Shown: positions 36,079 to 48,944 of the stretch, piece after piece
Numbering within the stretch: the stretch's first letter is position 1
How the letters are laid out: each line of letters starts with the position of its first letter
Assembly (NCBI GenBank): GCA_029783825.1
Contig: JAREIK010000740.1
Coordinates: 84,409-148,408 of the forward strand
DNA from: Sapria himalayana
Lineage: Eukaryota; Streptophyta; Magnoliopsida; Malpighiales; Rafflesiaceae
Direction: 5' to 3'
Length of the DNA: 64,000 bases
Made by a program: the position numbers and the translations under genes
Notes under the pieces: model-generated
Databases searched by the model: none
Seen by the model: only the letters and a program-made list of their open reading frames with translations
What the model was told of the DNA's origin: nothing

Positions 36079-37995
36079 GAATCATTTTACATAATGGAAG
36101 TAAAATGAATATATAATTATATCAAATGAATGAACTGATAGGAAAGAAAGAATGTTGGTGAATTTCATGGTGAATTAATAAAGAAAAATCATGTATTCAT
36201 GTTTATAAAACATATTGAAATTTTTTTTATGATCAAGACGAGAGATAAATTATTTGAATTATTTGATAGTTGGGTGAAAGAAGTTAACAAAGATAATATT
36301 AATCATGTTATAATAGATAATACTTCAAATTATGTGATAGTAAATATTTTAAAATTTAATTTGATTTTTTTATTTTTTTATTTAGGTTAGTACACATTAT
36401 ATATTATTTCTATATTAATGTTTAACTTTAACTTATATAGGCAGATTGTTGAAATAAAAAAGACAATATTTATAATGGATACTATGTATTGCATATTTTC
36501 TTGACTTATTGTTGAATGATATTGAAAATCTATCATATATCAAGAAGAGAATAAAGTGAGTTATATTTATATGTGGTTGTATTTATAATAAAATGAGATT
36601 GCTTAATATGATTAGATGATTTATTGAGAAAAATTAGTTGTTGAGGCTTACAAAGATGTGGTTTGTAATGGTCTTCATCACTTTATCTCGTATTAATAAA
36701 TAAAAAAATAACTTGAGGAAGTTATAAATTGGAAAAATAGGAAAAAAAGAAAAAATATAATTTTTATGCCTCATTTTTAGAATACTGTAATATTTTGTTT
36801 GAATATGTCAGACCCTCTTGTACATATTCTTTGATTGGTGGTTGGTGAAAAGAGGCATACAATGAGTTACATTTATGTTTTCAAGCAAATGATAGAAAAT
36901 AATTATCAAAAGCTTTAATGAGAGTGAAAAGAAGTATAACATAATCATGAAAATCATTAATAGGCGGTGAGAGATTCAGCTTCATTAGCCGTATATTCAA
37001 CTAAAAATTTTTGTACACAGAGTTTTATTATGATACAAAAGGATTAGTGTAAATCTAGATTCAAAAATCTTTGAAGATGTATGTAAATGCATGTTGAGAA
37101 TGATGAAATAGAGAGGTGAATAAGATAAAATTATATCATAATTGGACTTGTACATGCATTCTCAATACCTTTTTGATTATGATTTTTCCATGCGAACAAA
37201 GAAGTCTTAACTATTAGGTTAGTTTTTTAATTTAGTTATTTACTGTATTTAAATTAATATATTTTTTATTAAAATATAAGAAATATTTAGCTAATAATTT
37301 ATTTATATTAATTATAATTGAATAATGAAGTATATTTGGATCTAATATAAATAGTTTGTAAAAATTTGTATTGTGGCATATCAACCTAATATATAGTGTA
37401 TCTGGTTGTGAAATAAATTAAAATAATTTCGAGAATGTAAATTATTAAAATAATTACGAAAAATTAATATCTTTATTATATTATTTAATATAATATATAA
37501 TCTAATAATCATGATTTTTTTAGATTTATAACAAGAGGAGAAATAAGTTGGAATATTAATGCTTGAATGATTTGATGTGCATTAAATACAATTGAGCCTT
37601 GATAAAAAGATTCAATGAGCATCATATTATTGATTTTATTTTTTTTTGGAAGATATAAATAATAACAATAAATAATTGATGAAAAAAAAGAAGATGAAGA
37701 TGTTACAAAAGATAATTTAGCATTTGAGAGTAATGATTTAACTAGTGGTGTTGTTGTAAGAGCTAGAGGAGTTAAAGGTTTGTATAAAAATAAAAGCAAA
37801 TTCAAGAAAAATATAAATATCAAAGTTAATATCATCACGTTTTAAATATACATTTACTTATATTTTGATTCATGAAGATGAAAAATAACTCAGTTATCAA
37901 GAGATGAAGATTAAGACAAGTGAGAGTTCAAGAGTGATGATGAAACAGATGATAGTCATGATGATTTTATGGATATAGAGTTTGACCAAATTCTA
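35723..37995 (+). pseudogene. DUF659-type hAT transposase, decayed
   Basis: A second hAT lineage on the plus strand. After the duplicated start, KLFELFDSWVKEV is followed by VIIDNTSNYV (36,240-36,345), corresponding to the DUF659 motif LFELLDSWVxEVGxENVVQVVTDNxANYV. Further on, FMPHF, NTVIFCLN and DPLVHIL (36,765-36,830) and GEKRHTMSYIYV match the FWxxVxxCLKxxxPLVxVLRLVDGExKPAMGYIYEAM block. An acidic end (DDETDDSHDDFMD) lies near 37,950. Stops and frame shifts throughout make it inactive. These proteins usually also carry BED fingers and a C-terminal dimerisation domain, which I cannot read here. It is distinct from the RICESLEEPER-like copies. Confidence 0.7.
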
Positions 37996-38390
37996 TAAGT
38001 ATTTATTTTGTATATCTTTTTTAATTTTTAATTTTTGTTATACAAAAAATAATAATGATATTATATTTTTATTAGTGATATGCTATATTTGAAGTTTAAT
38101 TTTTTAAATTTATATATTGGATCGTTAAAATTCAATTATTTTATTTTATTATTTTTAATGATATTGATGTTGAGAAGTACTAATAATAAAAATTTTTTAT
38201 GTTTGATATTATTTTTTTTTGATTTTATTTTATTAATAGATAAAAATTATAAATAATTTTTTAGTTAAATATAAATATTTTATGTATTTTTATGTAGAGT
38301 ATGTCACAAAAAAAAATTTCACCTTTATTGCCCCTTAAGCCTCCATGCTCCAAAAGGGTTTTGTGCCTCGATGTGCTTTTCCTTGGTTTG
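37996..38390. other. AT-rich spacer without recognisable gene
   Basis: No coding or RNA signal was seen. Confidence 0.5.
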
Positions 38391-38560
38391 CCTTGCATCT
38401 TAGTGTGCTTTGCAACTGGGTGTGCCTTGCGCCAGGGTTCGCCTTGTGCCTGGGTGCACCTTGTGCCTGGGTGTGCCTTGTGCATGGGTGCGCCTTGCTC
38501 ATGGGAGCGGCTTGCGCATGGGTGCGCCTTGCACCTGGGTGTGCCTTGTGCCTGGGTGTT
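38391..38560. repeat. 17-bp GC-rich minisatellite
   Basis: Ten consecutive 17-bp units of the form CCTTGTGCCTGGGTGCG, with one to five differences each, start exactly at 38,391 and end at 38,560. Because 17 is not a multiple of 3, each frame cycles through a 51-bp (17-residue) period. This explains overlapping open frames on both strands (Cys/Gly/Ala-rich on plus; Lys/His/Gln-rich on minus). The GC content contrasts sharply with the surrounding AT-rich DNA. Confidence 0.9.
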
Positions 38561-41500
38561 TGCATCTCGATGCATATTGCATCTCAAATAACTATAGACG
38601 AGCCTACCTCCTATGATGCTATGTCGATATGACACGACTCGATTAACATCTTTAACTTAAACATATGAAAACCTAATAAAAATATGATTAAAGAGAGATT
38701 TAAGTATCTGATCATATTTGTTGTTGACTGTTTAAGATATATTTGGATATATCTATTTCATAATAGATCAGAAGTCTTCTTTGGTTAAAATTTTTTATAA
38801 ATTGATAAAAACTCAATTTGATAAAATTAAAAAAATTAAAAAATAATAATATATTATAATTTAAGTCATATCAATTTAAAATTTATTATATAGATCATCA
38901 GATTATATACTAGACTTTTTTGTAATATCATACCTTCAACAAAATAAGGTGGCTGAAGGAAGAATAGACAACTGATTGAGATGACTCATATTTTTACTTG
39001 GAAAGAGTATTCCAAAATTGTTGTCTTTTAGAGTTTTTTGTTTGACTTTTTTTTGATTGTTCTCTAGGATGAGACAAACTAGTATCCAAGGCCTTGAGTT
39101 ATGTCTTTTTTGGATATTCCCAAAGAGAGTATATTTTTTACCATAGACTGATAAAATTTAAATGAGTTTAGATGTTAATTGTTTAATAATGATTTATTCT
39201 TTAACATGCTTAGGAAGAGTGTGAATATATATATATATATATATATTGCTTTTGGATTCATCACTCTTTGTCACTTATCTATAACCCTACATTGACTTTT
39301 AGTCGATAGAGAGAGTCACTCTTTGACTATATTTGATCAATTGGTTTTGAGCATGATATTATTCTCATAGAATCAGCATACTTTCCAACAAATTCAGATT
39401 ATATTGAGTCTAGCGAAAGTGAGAGTTCTCGAGTAGAAGGATTTTTTTCATATCTAGATTACATAGTATTATAAGTGTGTGCACCAATACAGACTCATAA
39501 TGTTGGAGATTATGACACTTGAACATTCATAACTTAGAGTATATACTAGATGAGAGAAACATGCCCAGCTCGATAGGATAAGAGGCGATCCTATCGAGGA
39601 GCGAAACAATTTTATAGGCAGTTCCTCTTACTTTGACCTTTTGATTGCTTTATGAAAAGGAGAGAAGAAGTGTGCTCAATATTCGATTTCACATAGTTCA
39701 CTGCACTCTTATTTTATTTTATTTTATTTCTTTTATTATTTCTCTTGATGATACTAGCATGATCTTTTTCTGAGATATTATCTCATTTAAGAATGTGTTA
39801 GACTATGATAGATGAGATGTATATCCTTAACTATAATGAGATCAGACATCTAATATCATGATCTTTGAGAAAGTTTGTTGTTGGATGCATTTTATTATTT
39901 ACTATGAAGGCAAGTTTTGATGAAAAATCATATCAACTTAAATTGAGATCTATAGTGATGTGATACAATCAGATATTTGGTATGAAATATCATGATACTT
40001 ACTCTGCAGTGATCAAGTTGACTTCGGTACGTATTTTAATTTTTTTACAATATCTCATGGTTGGAGTATACACAAACTAAACCTGAAAAAAATATTTTTA
40101 TATTATAAACTTGAGATGGAGGTATATATGAAGCAACTACTAGTGTTTTGGGCAGTACAATCAAGTATGGTTTGCAAATTATAGAATGTATTATACGGTC
40201 TAAATTCGTCACCTGAGCCTGGTTTGCAAGGTTTTTTCTTGTAGTAACTTTATTTGAGCTAATCAAATACATTATTGATTTTTATTTGTTCTTCTTGAGG
40301 ATACATATTATCTCATGTAAAATTTATCTATTGGTAGAGATAATAAAAAGGTTTTAGGACTTATTGCCTTATATAAATTTTTGGACTACTTGGAATGAAT
40401 GAAATGTGAGTGATTAAAAATAGTTGCAACAATATTTTGGCAACAATATTTTTAGATGTAGGATTTTTTCCACAAGGAATTAGTGTAGTGCAGTATCAGT
40501 GCAAATGCACCATCAATATAACATGGGGTCTATTTTGTTTATTTTTATTTTAATAAATCTGTTATCTTTTCTATTGAATCTTATTTCTTGGATATTCATA
40601 TATATATTCCTAAATTTATAAATATTTTCATATTGAATGTAATATATTCATCTGTGATAGAAGAGTTGGATTTTGATAATTTAATTTCTTAAACAACTAG
40701 AATTTTTTTAGGCAAGAAAATGGATAAAAATCATCTTTTAAGAAATTATTTTATAAAAAATTATTTTAAAACTATCATCGAGATAACTAAGTCTTTATTC
40801 TAGTTTCCTTTATTTCCATATACAACTTCAGTAAATTTAGCTATAATTTTTTTTTTGTTTTTCGTTTATTTCTTTTTACTTTGTTTTTCAAATATCCAAA
40901 TGAATTTTTCTTTTTGGCATGATATATTGGAAGTCTTATTGCAAGTTTATTCAACAAGCAACACTTGGAATGTTTAATTTTTTCAACTAAGATTGATTTT
41001 TTAGGCATGGAGATCAAATTTAGTAGGAATTGAAGTGGACATGCATGAAATATGGCACTATTAAGCAATGGCGCATCACACGTAGTTACCTTTAGAGATT
41101 TTCATTAACCAGCTATTATTGTTGGAGGATGCTTTGCAATTGTAGTAGTGATACTCACTATTTTCTTTATATTTCAACATCTCAGATCTTATTCCAATCT
41201 AGAGGTTTGCTTTTAAGTTTTTATCTGACAATGTAAATTCTCATTTATCATAATGATCATTGTTGAGCCTTTACCTTACCTTTTGGACCTAGCTAAACTA
41301 ATCCATGTTCTAATCTATTCCAATCCATATATAAATATTTTTATTCTTTTTATTTTTTTTTTCAACTTACCTAAATAAAAAATAGATTTAATAGTAGACT
41401 ATCTATATATAATTAAATTGATTCTCAGATATAATTTTTAATTATTTTTGAGTTTTCATTTTATTTCTCTCTCAAATCTTTACCTTATGACTCATCAATT

Positions 41501-42100
41501 ATATTTATATATAATTTGATTATTTTTGAATATCATTGATATAATTTTATGAGTGTTTATTTATTATATTATTCTTTAAAATGTTTGGGTGAAATAATAT
41601 TGAGCTAATTGATTACTTGGAATTTTTTTGCGTTACATATATATTGGAGGTAATGCATTTGTACAATGATAAATATCTATAGATAATGGTAGTATGTCTC
41701 AGGTTGGAGACTTTTTAGACGTAGTCTCTATAAATTTTTGGGAGGTAAGACTATCGATATATTAAACTCTCTCAGATCTCTCATTAAAATGGGAATCTTG
41801 TATACTGAGTATGACTTCCACGACCTCCATTTATTATATATATTTTTTAATAATAGGAACACCCGATTTATGGCCTGCTCATATTTTTTTTCTTTATTTA
41901 TAATTAGGATTCCTGTTTGAATTATGATTTAGTGTTTTATTTTCTTTTTTCTATCATAATATTTTCTTTTTTAATTTTTAAGCTAGGGTTTGAGAATAAT
42001 AAAAGTATGTCTGCATTTACATGGTGTTACTATACAATGTTTGCACTTAGTTTATGCAGTAGATCTACATGGTAAATAGCTGATGTGACTGCAGAGTGAT
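38561..42100. other. Long stretch without recognisable gene
   Basis: About 3.5 kb, mostly AT-rich. A hairpin with perfect 10-bp arms (CTCGATAGGA / TCCTATCGAG) lies at 39,569-39,598, and a TA run at about 39,226-39,246. Minus-strand frames at 40,045-40,272 and 40,841-41,068 and a plus-strand frame at 41,738-41,920 show no motif I know. A TTTTTTCTTGTAGTA near 40,232 resembles a CACTA end but lacks the final G and subterminal repeats. Confidence 0.5.
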
Positions 42101-42109
42101 GTCGATGTA

Positions 42110-42460
42110 TTGTTAGTGTTGATGTGGAATAATGATAGTGTGTGTGTTTGTGTGGAGGACATGATATTAATGGATTATCACCATGGTAGTGGCGTCGACA
42201 TATTATTTGTGCAATGACATTGACAATGTGATATTATTTGTGGTGTTGAGGCAAAATGTATGTAGTGTCTGATAGTGTAGCAGTGGCAGAGGTGTCAACA
42301 TGGTATTAATGTGTATGGTGTAGTGTTGTGTTGTGTTGTTTGCACAATAAGAGCGAATGTGGAATAGTTTGGGCATTATGGTGTAATTGTAACAGTGCAA
42401 TGTGGTGTAAGTGTAGTGTAGTGTAGTGCAGTGCACAAAGGTATGAAGAGTGATGTAATG
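42110..42460 (+). repeat. GT-rich low-complexity tract
   Basis: Irregular GTAGTGTAGTGCAGTG, TGTGTTGTGTTG and TGGTGTAG repeats with a strong G+T strand bias. The minus-strand frame over it (His/Tyr/Thr-rich) is compositional. Confidence 0.65.
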
Positions 42461-42779
42461 TGTAGTTCACATAAATCTAATTTGGAAATTAGTATCTTTA
42501 ACTTGGCTGTATATTTTTTAATTATTGGTATCTTATTAACTACTTAAAAAGTCAGAATTGCTTAGTTGTATGTTTTTTACATAGCTATAGCTTAATCATA
42601 ATTGTACAGCTATATGTTTTCTTTACATAACTGTAACTTTAAAGTTGGCCATACACCTAACTTTTATTTATTTTCTTCATGCTTTGATGAGAGTACTCAA
42701 TTTGTGAGATGACATAATGGTTTTGTCTTCTATATATGAGTTTTTTATGTATGTTTTTAAATTAATTTTTTCCTGTTGC

Positions 42780-43310
42780 TAATCTTCAATAATATTTTTT
42801 TAAGCATTATTTATTTTAATATTTTATATTATTTTCTATATTTAAGGTATGTCATGGTCTATATATGAGCGATCCTTGAATTACACAATCTTCTCATATA
42901 ATAATTTAAATTTGATATTATAAAAAAATAATAAATATATAAATACAAATAAAAATTTATATTAAATATGATTAAAATAACTATTTTTTGATTATAATTT
43001 AATTAAAATATTATACTTAATTTTATCTGAAATATTTATTTATGATATTTAAATATTTGTATTACAAAACATTATATAATTTATTATATAATTATAATAT
43101 TTATAAAATAATTTAATTAATATATAAAAATATATAAAAATTTCAACTAATAAAAAACTAAAATAAATAATTGTTTGATTACAAAAAATATATAAAATTA
43201 TATGAATAAACGAATAAATAAATAAATATTTATAAAAATAAAAGTATAAAATAAAATTTCTATTATTATAGAAATTTTTTAAAAATATAATGACTAAAAG
43301 ATTTAAAATT
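42780..43310 (-). repeat. Inverted-repeat arm 1 (pairs with 53,985-54,500)
   Basis: Reading the complement gives, in order, TTTTAAAAATATAATGACTAAAAG-type sequence, CAAATAATTGTTT, a run of AT, AATTCAAGGATCGCTCAT, TATAGACCATGACATACC and AATAAATAATGCTTAAAAAAAT. The same order occurs on the plus strand at 53,985-54,500. The TATAGACCATGACATACC piece also occurs at about 28,463-28,482. These appear to be the DNA just inside CACTA subterminal regions. Confidence 0.7.
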
Positions 43311-45267
43311 TTTGAATTATTAACAAATTTTTTTTATTTTTCATAACATGTAAAAGAAAAAAAGTTTATATTTTAAGATTAATATATTATTGTTTTAATT
43401 ACATAAAAAAATTTTGATGATTTAAAAAATTAATATTTCAGTGTGGTTATTAAATGAACACTTCAAACATTAAATTTTATAATGATTAAAAGATTTTAAT
43501 TATATGGTTTTATAATTATTTCATATTATACTAATAAAAGATAAATTGAATTCTTATAAATTTATGACCATATAATATATATATATATATATGAATACTT
43601 TATTATAATATAATATTATTTTATTTATTTATTAAATAATATCATTTATGGTTAAATAAAGATTTATTTCTATTATTATATTAAAATTATTTATTTTTTA
43701 TAATTTAATTTTAGTGTTATTTTTTATATTTTATTTTATAATAGTCTAGAATATATATAAGGTTTGATTAAAATGCTTTTTATCAAAAAACAGAGCCCAC
43801 ACTTCAAACTGTGCGTTTAATGGTAGCAATAACAATGTTTTAGGGTTCTCACAAAAGATCTACAATGTCATAGCTTACGGTGGTGTTCATATAGACATGA
43901 GAACAATGCTTGTAGATAGGGCTCCCATCTACAAGCTCTTCATGTGGGTAAAACCTCCTCTGCTGGCAATTTCACATCATGGACACTCCGGTAAGCTTAG
44001 ATAGGTAAAAGATGCTGTGTGGCCTAGATTCATCAGTGGGGGCCATAACAACTACTATTGTTCTAGGCAACATAATCTGATACGAGTAATGAGTGTGCAG
44101 ATCAACTGATGTCATGAAGCAACTCTATGATGGATGCGTATGAATTCATCAGTGGTGACATGGAGAGTGGTGTTCGACATGTTGTTGTTTCATAGGTGAA
44201 TAATTTGTTGCTTGTTGCTTGACCCTATTTCTTTTTATTTTTGAGTTTCCTAGAAAATGTTGAAAAAATTAGTATTTCTATTTTATATAATTTAGAAATA
44301 GCAACTTACTTTTTTTGAAGAAAAAGTCAATCATAAAAATCATACATAAGAAAATATATTTGGGTAGATGTCACATGTGAATTACAATGCAATAATGTCG
44401 TGCTGAGCTTTTTCTAGAAATTAGGAATTGTGAATAGACTAGACATAACTTGGCTAATCCTATTCTTTTTCATCACATATGTGTATAATTCAAATTGAAT
44501 GTACATACTTGTTGTTGTGTTGTCATATGCATTGGGAGGAGTCACTACTTAATGCATATCTTAATAGTCTTATCTCTAAAAATTAGAGAGATTATGTCTG
44601 ATGAGTCTCAAACTTGATATTTATTGTCCTTGGGCAAATATAATTATTATTGGGTCAAGATATGATCTTTACTATATTAATGTGATATATATTTTCATAA
44701 TGATTAGTTATTTTTGTATTCTTTCTGTACAAATATATTTTATTTTAAAATTTTTATGAGATTTAGTGAGGTGAAGTTTATATTTTGTTGTATATTTAAT
44801 AATTTTGCCTTTGCGTGCTTATGTATACAACGGATGATGAAAATTATTATTCTAGGCCAAGAATAAAATATCATGTATTAATTTTTATTTTGAATTATTA
44901 TAGTTTTGTTAAACTTGAATTTTTTATGTCCATTTTAATGATGTTATTTTTGAGATTTATTGCCTAGTGAGATGAGACCTAATACTTAATGATAAATTGA
45001 TAGCCAAAAAATAACCAATATGAAACATATTGAATATTAATAATTTAATCTCCTAATTTTCTAGTTGTCTTGATTATACGAGTCCACTAAAAAAATTAAG
45101 TTTTATCCTTATCTTTAATTTTATTCTTTATTTTAAAAATTCCAATGTTGTTCTTAAAGAGCCTATTTTGCAAGATTTTCCTAAAATGTGATATATAAAG
45201 TAAGGTGCATTTTATTTTGCATATAATTTTATATAAAAACATGAATAATGTTGGATTTTATTTTGGT
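43311..45267. other. AT-rich stretch without recognisable gene
   Basis: No coding signal was seen. A TA run occurs near 43,578. 43,800-44,200 is somewhat less AT-rich (CTACAAGCTCTTCATGTGGG) but has no long open frame. Confidence 0.5.
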
Positions 45268-45365
45268 AGCGGCGGCAACGGCACTGGTAGCACCGGCATC
45301 ACCGGCTGCATTGGTAGTAGTGGTAGAGGTGGCAGAGGCGGCAGCAGGAGTGGCAATGGCGGCAT
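45268..45365 (+). repeat. GGC-rich triplet tract, left half split by hAT
   Basis: GGTAGCGGCGGCAACGGCAC-type triplets run up to the hAT terminus and resume directly after it at 48,675. The hAT therefore inserted into a pre-existing tract. This is the same tract type as at 7361-7562 (inverted) and 49,700-50,150. Confidence 0.85.
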
Positions 45366-45975
45366 ATAGACGTGTCAAACGGGACGGGCCGGCTCGGCGC
45401 GGCCCGTTTTTTTAGGGCACATCCGTGCTACCGTGCCGTGCCCGGCATGTCACGGTTTAAAAACAGCCGAGCCCGGCACGGCCCGTAGGCCCGGCAGGCC
45501 GTGCTGTGCCAGGCCGGGCCCGCTCGGGCCGGCCTGGCCATACAGGCCAGGGCAGTCCCAAGATGCAGAAATAATTTTTTTTTAAAAAAATTTTAGATAT
45601 TGTAATTCTTAAGTGTATAGTATTAAACATAAATATTTTTAAAAATGTTAAAAATAAAAATTAATTAAAAAAACAAAGTTTAGAATTTTTTTTTATCAAA
45701 TTCAAATTAGTTTAACTTTTATTATAATTATTAATTATAATTAAAGTTATTAATTTTTAAATTAAAATTTAAATCATAAAAAAAATAAATCAATATATTA
45801 TGTTAGTAAAAATAAAAATTTAAAAAAAATTAAACACAAATGAAAAATTACCAATCATCCATTTGAAACCGAAGGTCCGAACAAAACAAATATCAGTTTT
45901 AACACAACGTACAAACAAAGCGTACAAATACAATCAATAAAAAAAATATCGAAAACAAAAAACAGCAGATCATCA

Positions 45976-48055
45976 TCAATCGTCAATCGGCATATCATGA
46001 GAATCATCAACCGCAACATCAAGATTAGTATCATATGGATCAACATCATCGGCAATAAACTCCTCTGCCATTGTAGTGGATGTGGATGTGACTGCAGTGT
46101 CTATCCCAGTCCCAGCTCCAGCACGATCATGGATGTTAAACTTCGATTCCTCTCAATCCTTCAAACAAGCCCTGGCCTCAACCATATCTAGACGTAATCT
46201 CGATCTTCTATCCGAAATCACGTTCACTGCAACAGAAAAAGCAGACTCCGATGCTACGCTCGACACCGGAGGAGTCAGTAGATCTCGTGTCATCCTAGAT
46301 AGCACGGGAAAGGTGGACTCATATGATTTCCACCACTGTAATAAATCAAGATTCTTAGTATCAAAATGTGATAGGATTGAGCAGTAATCGGTATCTAAGT
46401 ACCGAGATAGCTCGCTCCTATGTGATGGTCCACCCATACGTTCCCCCCTCGCAAGCTGAATGGAAAAATCATCATCTCCGAACAAGGTATCAATGTCCGT
46501 AATCACAGTCTCACTACTACCACCACCATACCTAGTATCGTAGTATGTGAACAGGTCAGTCAACTTCTCGTGAATGAACCCTTTAGGTGGCTCTTCCAGG
46601 TTCATGCATGATGAAATGAAAGTCAGGGTGTTTTCTACCCCTTCCACCTTAACCCTAGGGTCCATGCATGCAGCGAGGCAATAAAGAGATAGAACGGTGG
46701 ACCAGTACTTCAAGTACTTGGTCTCCATCTCTGCAACCATATGGCTAAGCATCGGGTCAGCTCGATACTTCCTAAACATGCTACTAATGTTGCATATGCA
46801 CCGGAGTGTAATACAAGTCGTGGGCGTATAAATCGACGAACACATGTTCGTCGTGTCATAAAAAATCTATAGGAATTTCATAAATGAAATTCCTGAAGCC
46901 CAGTCAGTGTCGTCAATAATAAGTTCTCCACTCTTACTATTGACGTAGTCGGATATCACGTGTTCGTATCCAACACATGATTCCAACATCAGGTACGTGT
47001 AATTCCAATGATGTCTCATATCTGATTGGAATTTCTTCTTCTTAAGATTCCCACACAAACAGAGACTACCAAACTCTTGTTGTCTGCGAGGAGTGCTAAT
47101 ATATTTTAGTGCAATGCATATATTATCCAACGCAGGGGAACATACCTTCATACCCACTTGAACAATCAGGTTAATCACGTGACACATGCATCTGACATGA
47201 AAGATCTCTCCTAATGGTGCGTCTCTAATATTCCTAACAAACATATTGATCACTACTCAATTATTAGAAGCATTATCGAATGTGACACTAAAAATTTTAT
47301 TTTGAATTTTATATTCCCAAAAGATTTTCATCATACACTCAAAAATGGCCGGGTCATCATGAGGATGAAGGATCTCAGTGAATCCTAAAATTTTTTTATT
47401 GATTGTCCAGTTAGAATCTACATAGTGACTCGTGGGACATGCATAAGAAGAATCATCGTGACTTGTCCATATATCGGACGTCACGGACACAACTCCACTA
47501 TATGCCATAAATTCCTTAATTATTTTTTGTTTTTCTAACTTATATATCTTTAGTATGTCATTCCTAGATGTGGACCTAGGAATCCTACAATAGGAAGGCT
47601 GAAAATAAGTCTGCATGATGCGCACTACCCTTGGATCTTCCGAAAATCTGATCGGAAGACCCATCAATGTGATGAGCCTGGCCATGCCCTCCCTACCCAA
47701 CTCGGTGGAGTATACGAAGGGAGTAAACTTTGAGACTGAACTCGATCCAGTCTCAAAAAATGTAGTGCCAAGTTGGGTTTTCCTAGGATTTCAGGGTCCA
47801 TGTTTTTTGGTGCATAATTCGGCATGCCTCTTAAGGTGCCCAGTCCCAAATGAACTCTTACATGTTAATAGTCCCATACAATATTTGCACTGTGTCATTT
47901 CTTGTTCCTCACCCATAACATTTTTTTGTGTTATGATTATAAAATATGTCCAACTACAGAAGTCCTCCTAGTTTTTTGTTTTTTAGAACTTTGAGTTGAG
48001 ACGATTGGAGAAACCAAAGTTTCAGCAGCCTCAGACCTCCGTGTAATATTTTTAT
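45976..48055 (-). pseudogene. hAT transposase (BED finger, RICESLEEPER-like), four nonsense codons
   Basis: A single reading frame runs from about 47,945 to the stop at 45,976, interrupted by TGA at 47,791, TGA at 47,257, TAG at 46,867 and TGA at 46,153 and by no other frame change. A 1-bp loss near 47,950 separates it from the N-terminal TRRSEAAETLVSPIV segment; no initiator ATG is evident. Domains: BED zinc finger at 47,812-47,889 (CKYC..., HLKRHAELC); the RNase H-like catalytic region with VSVTSDIWTS and NKIFSVTFDNASNN, then HVRCMCHVINLIVQVG; MDPRVKVEG; and a C-terminal dimerisation domain (LLQWWKSYESTFPVL, ASESAFSV, ISDRRSRLRLDMVEA). The last TGA replaces the Trp of CLKDWEES. The protein would cut and reinsert the element. 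It is recently dead. Confidence 0.9.
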
Positions 48056-48450
48056 TTTCCAAATTTTAATACGTGTCAAGTTATTTGTCATTTTTTATGA
48101 TTTTTATTTTTTCCTAATTTTTTTCTATAGAGAGAAACTTAGAGAGAGAAAGTAAAAAAAGCGTAAAATAAATTATTCGGTAAAAGTAGTGAGGTCAGTT
48201 ACGTGCACGGTGCACCGCAGCAAGCTCTAATGTTCAAAACTCAAGTCTAGTTTCATGAAAATCCAAGACGAAAGCAAAATTTCGTGGCCCGAGAGAGAGA
48301 AACACGATTTATGTGAGAGAAAGAGAGATTTGAGAGAATATATGTTTTTGAAAAACATAAGTGTTAAAGGGAGGGGGTAGAATTTATAGATTAAAGATAT
48401 TAATTTTTTTATAAAAAAAGATATTTTTTTGAATTTTTAATAATTATTTA

Positions 48451-48591
48451 GGGGGCAGAATCACGAGGACCGTTGGATTCTACCCCCTAGCCATTGGAGG
48501 ATAATCCAATGGCTGAAAATTAATATTAACTACATATTAATGCGGTATATACATACGTATATACCATGCCGTTGGGGGCAGAATCACGAGG
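48451..48591 (+). repeat. 18-bp direct repeat in the hAT 5' region
   Basis: GGGGGCAGAATCACGAGG occurs at 48,451-48,468 and 48,574-48,591. Between the copies is TGCGGTATATACATACGTAT (48,541-48,560), which also occurs at 48,946-48,965 in the surrounding CACTA module. Confidence 0.8.
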
Positions 48592-48674
48592 TCGTGTCTG
48601 AAAATCCTAGGCACGGCCGAACCGTGCCGTGCCTCATGCCAGGCCGGGCCAGCCCGGCCTGGTTTACACCTCTA

Positions 48675-48944
48675 GGCAGCATCAACGGCAGTGGCAACAT
48701 CAGTGGCAGCACCGGCTGTAGTGGTAGTAGGGGGGTGCAACCGTGGCAGGAGTGTCTACGGTAGTGGCTACGGCGGAAGCAACAGTTGCAGGAGCGACAG
48801 CACCGGTGACGGCGGCAGTAGCGGCGGCAGCGATGGCAACGGCGGCAAAAATGACAGCAGCAGTAGCAGCAGTAGCAGTAGTGGCGGCAGTAGGGGAAAT
48901 GCCGGCAGTAGGGGCAGTGGCAGCAGGAGTAGCAATGACAACAA
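48675..48944 (+). repeat. GGC-rich triplet tract, right half
   Basis: GGCAGTGGCAACATCAGTGG-type triplets continue the tract interrupted at 45,365. It is open in several frames (Ala/Gly/Ser on plus; Leu/Pro or Cys/Arg on minus). Confidence 0.85.

Larger units (their letters stand above)
45366..48674 (-). mobile_element. Complete hAT element with TIRs and target duplication
   Basis: The left end TAGACGTGTCAAAC (from 45,367) and the right end GTTTACACCTCTA (to 48,674) are imperfect terminal inverted repeats of the plant hAT type. Each is followed inward by a GC-rich GGCCGGGC-type zone. Outside, GGCGGCAT (45,358-45,365) and GGCAGCAT (48,675-48,682) match at 7 of 8 bases, the expected length for a hAT target duplication; one A at 45,366 is left over. 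Caution: both flanks lie in a GGC repeat, so the match is less telling than elsewhere. Inside lies a single transposase gene on the minus strand. Confidence 0.8.

Noticed and set aside
38261..38635. Overlapping frames on both strands that look like repetitive secreted or His-rich proteins
   Set aside because: The 17-bp unit cycles through all frames, giving a 17-residue period on both strands. This is a minisatellite, not a gene.
40232..40246. TTTTTTCTTGTAGTA resembling a CACTA right terminus
   Set aside because: The final base is A, not G, and no subterminal repeats precede it. Likely coincidence.
47615..47971. 118-residue plus-strand frame antisense to the hAT transposase
   Set aside because: The minus strand carries the BED finger and conserved hAT residues. 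The plus frame is a shadow.
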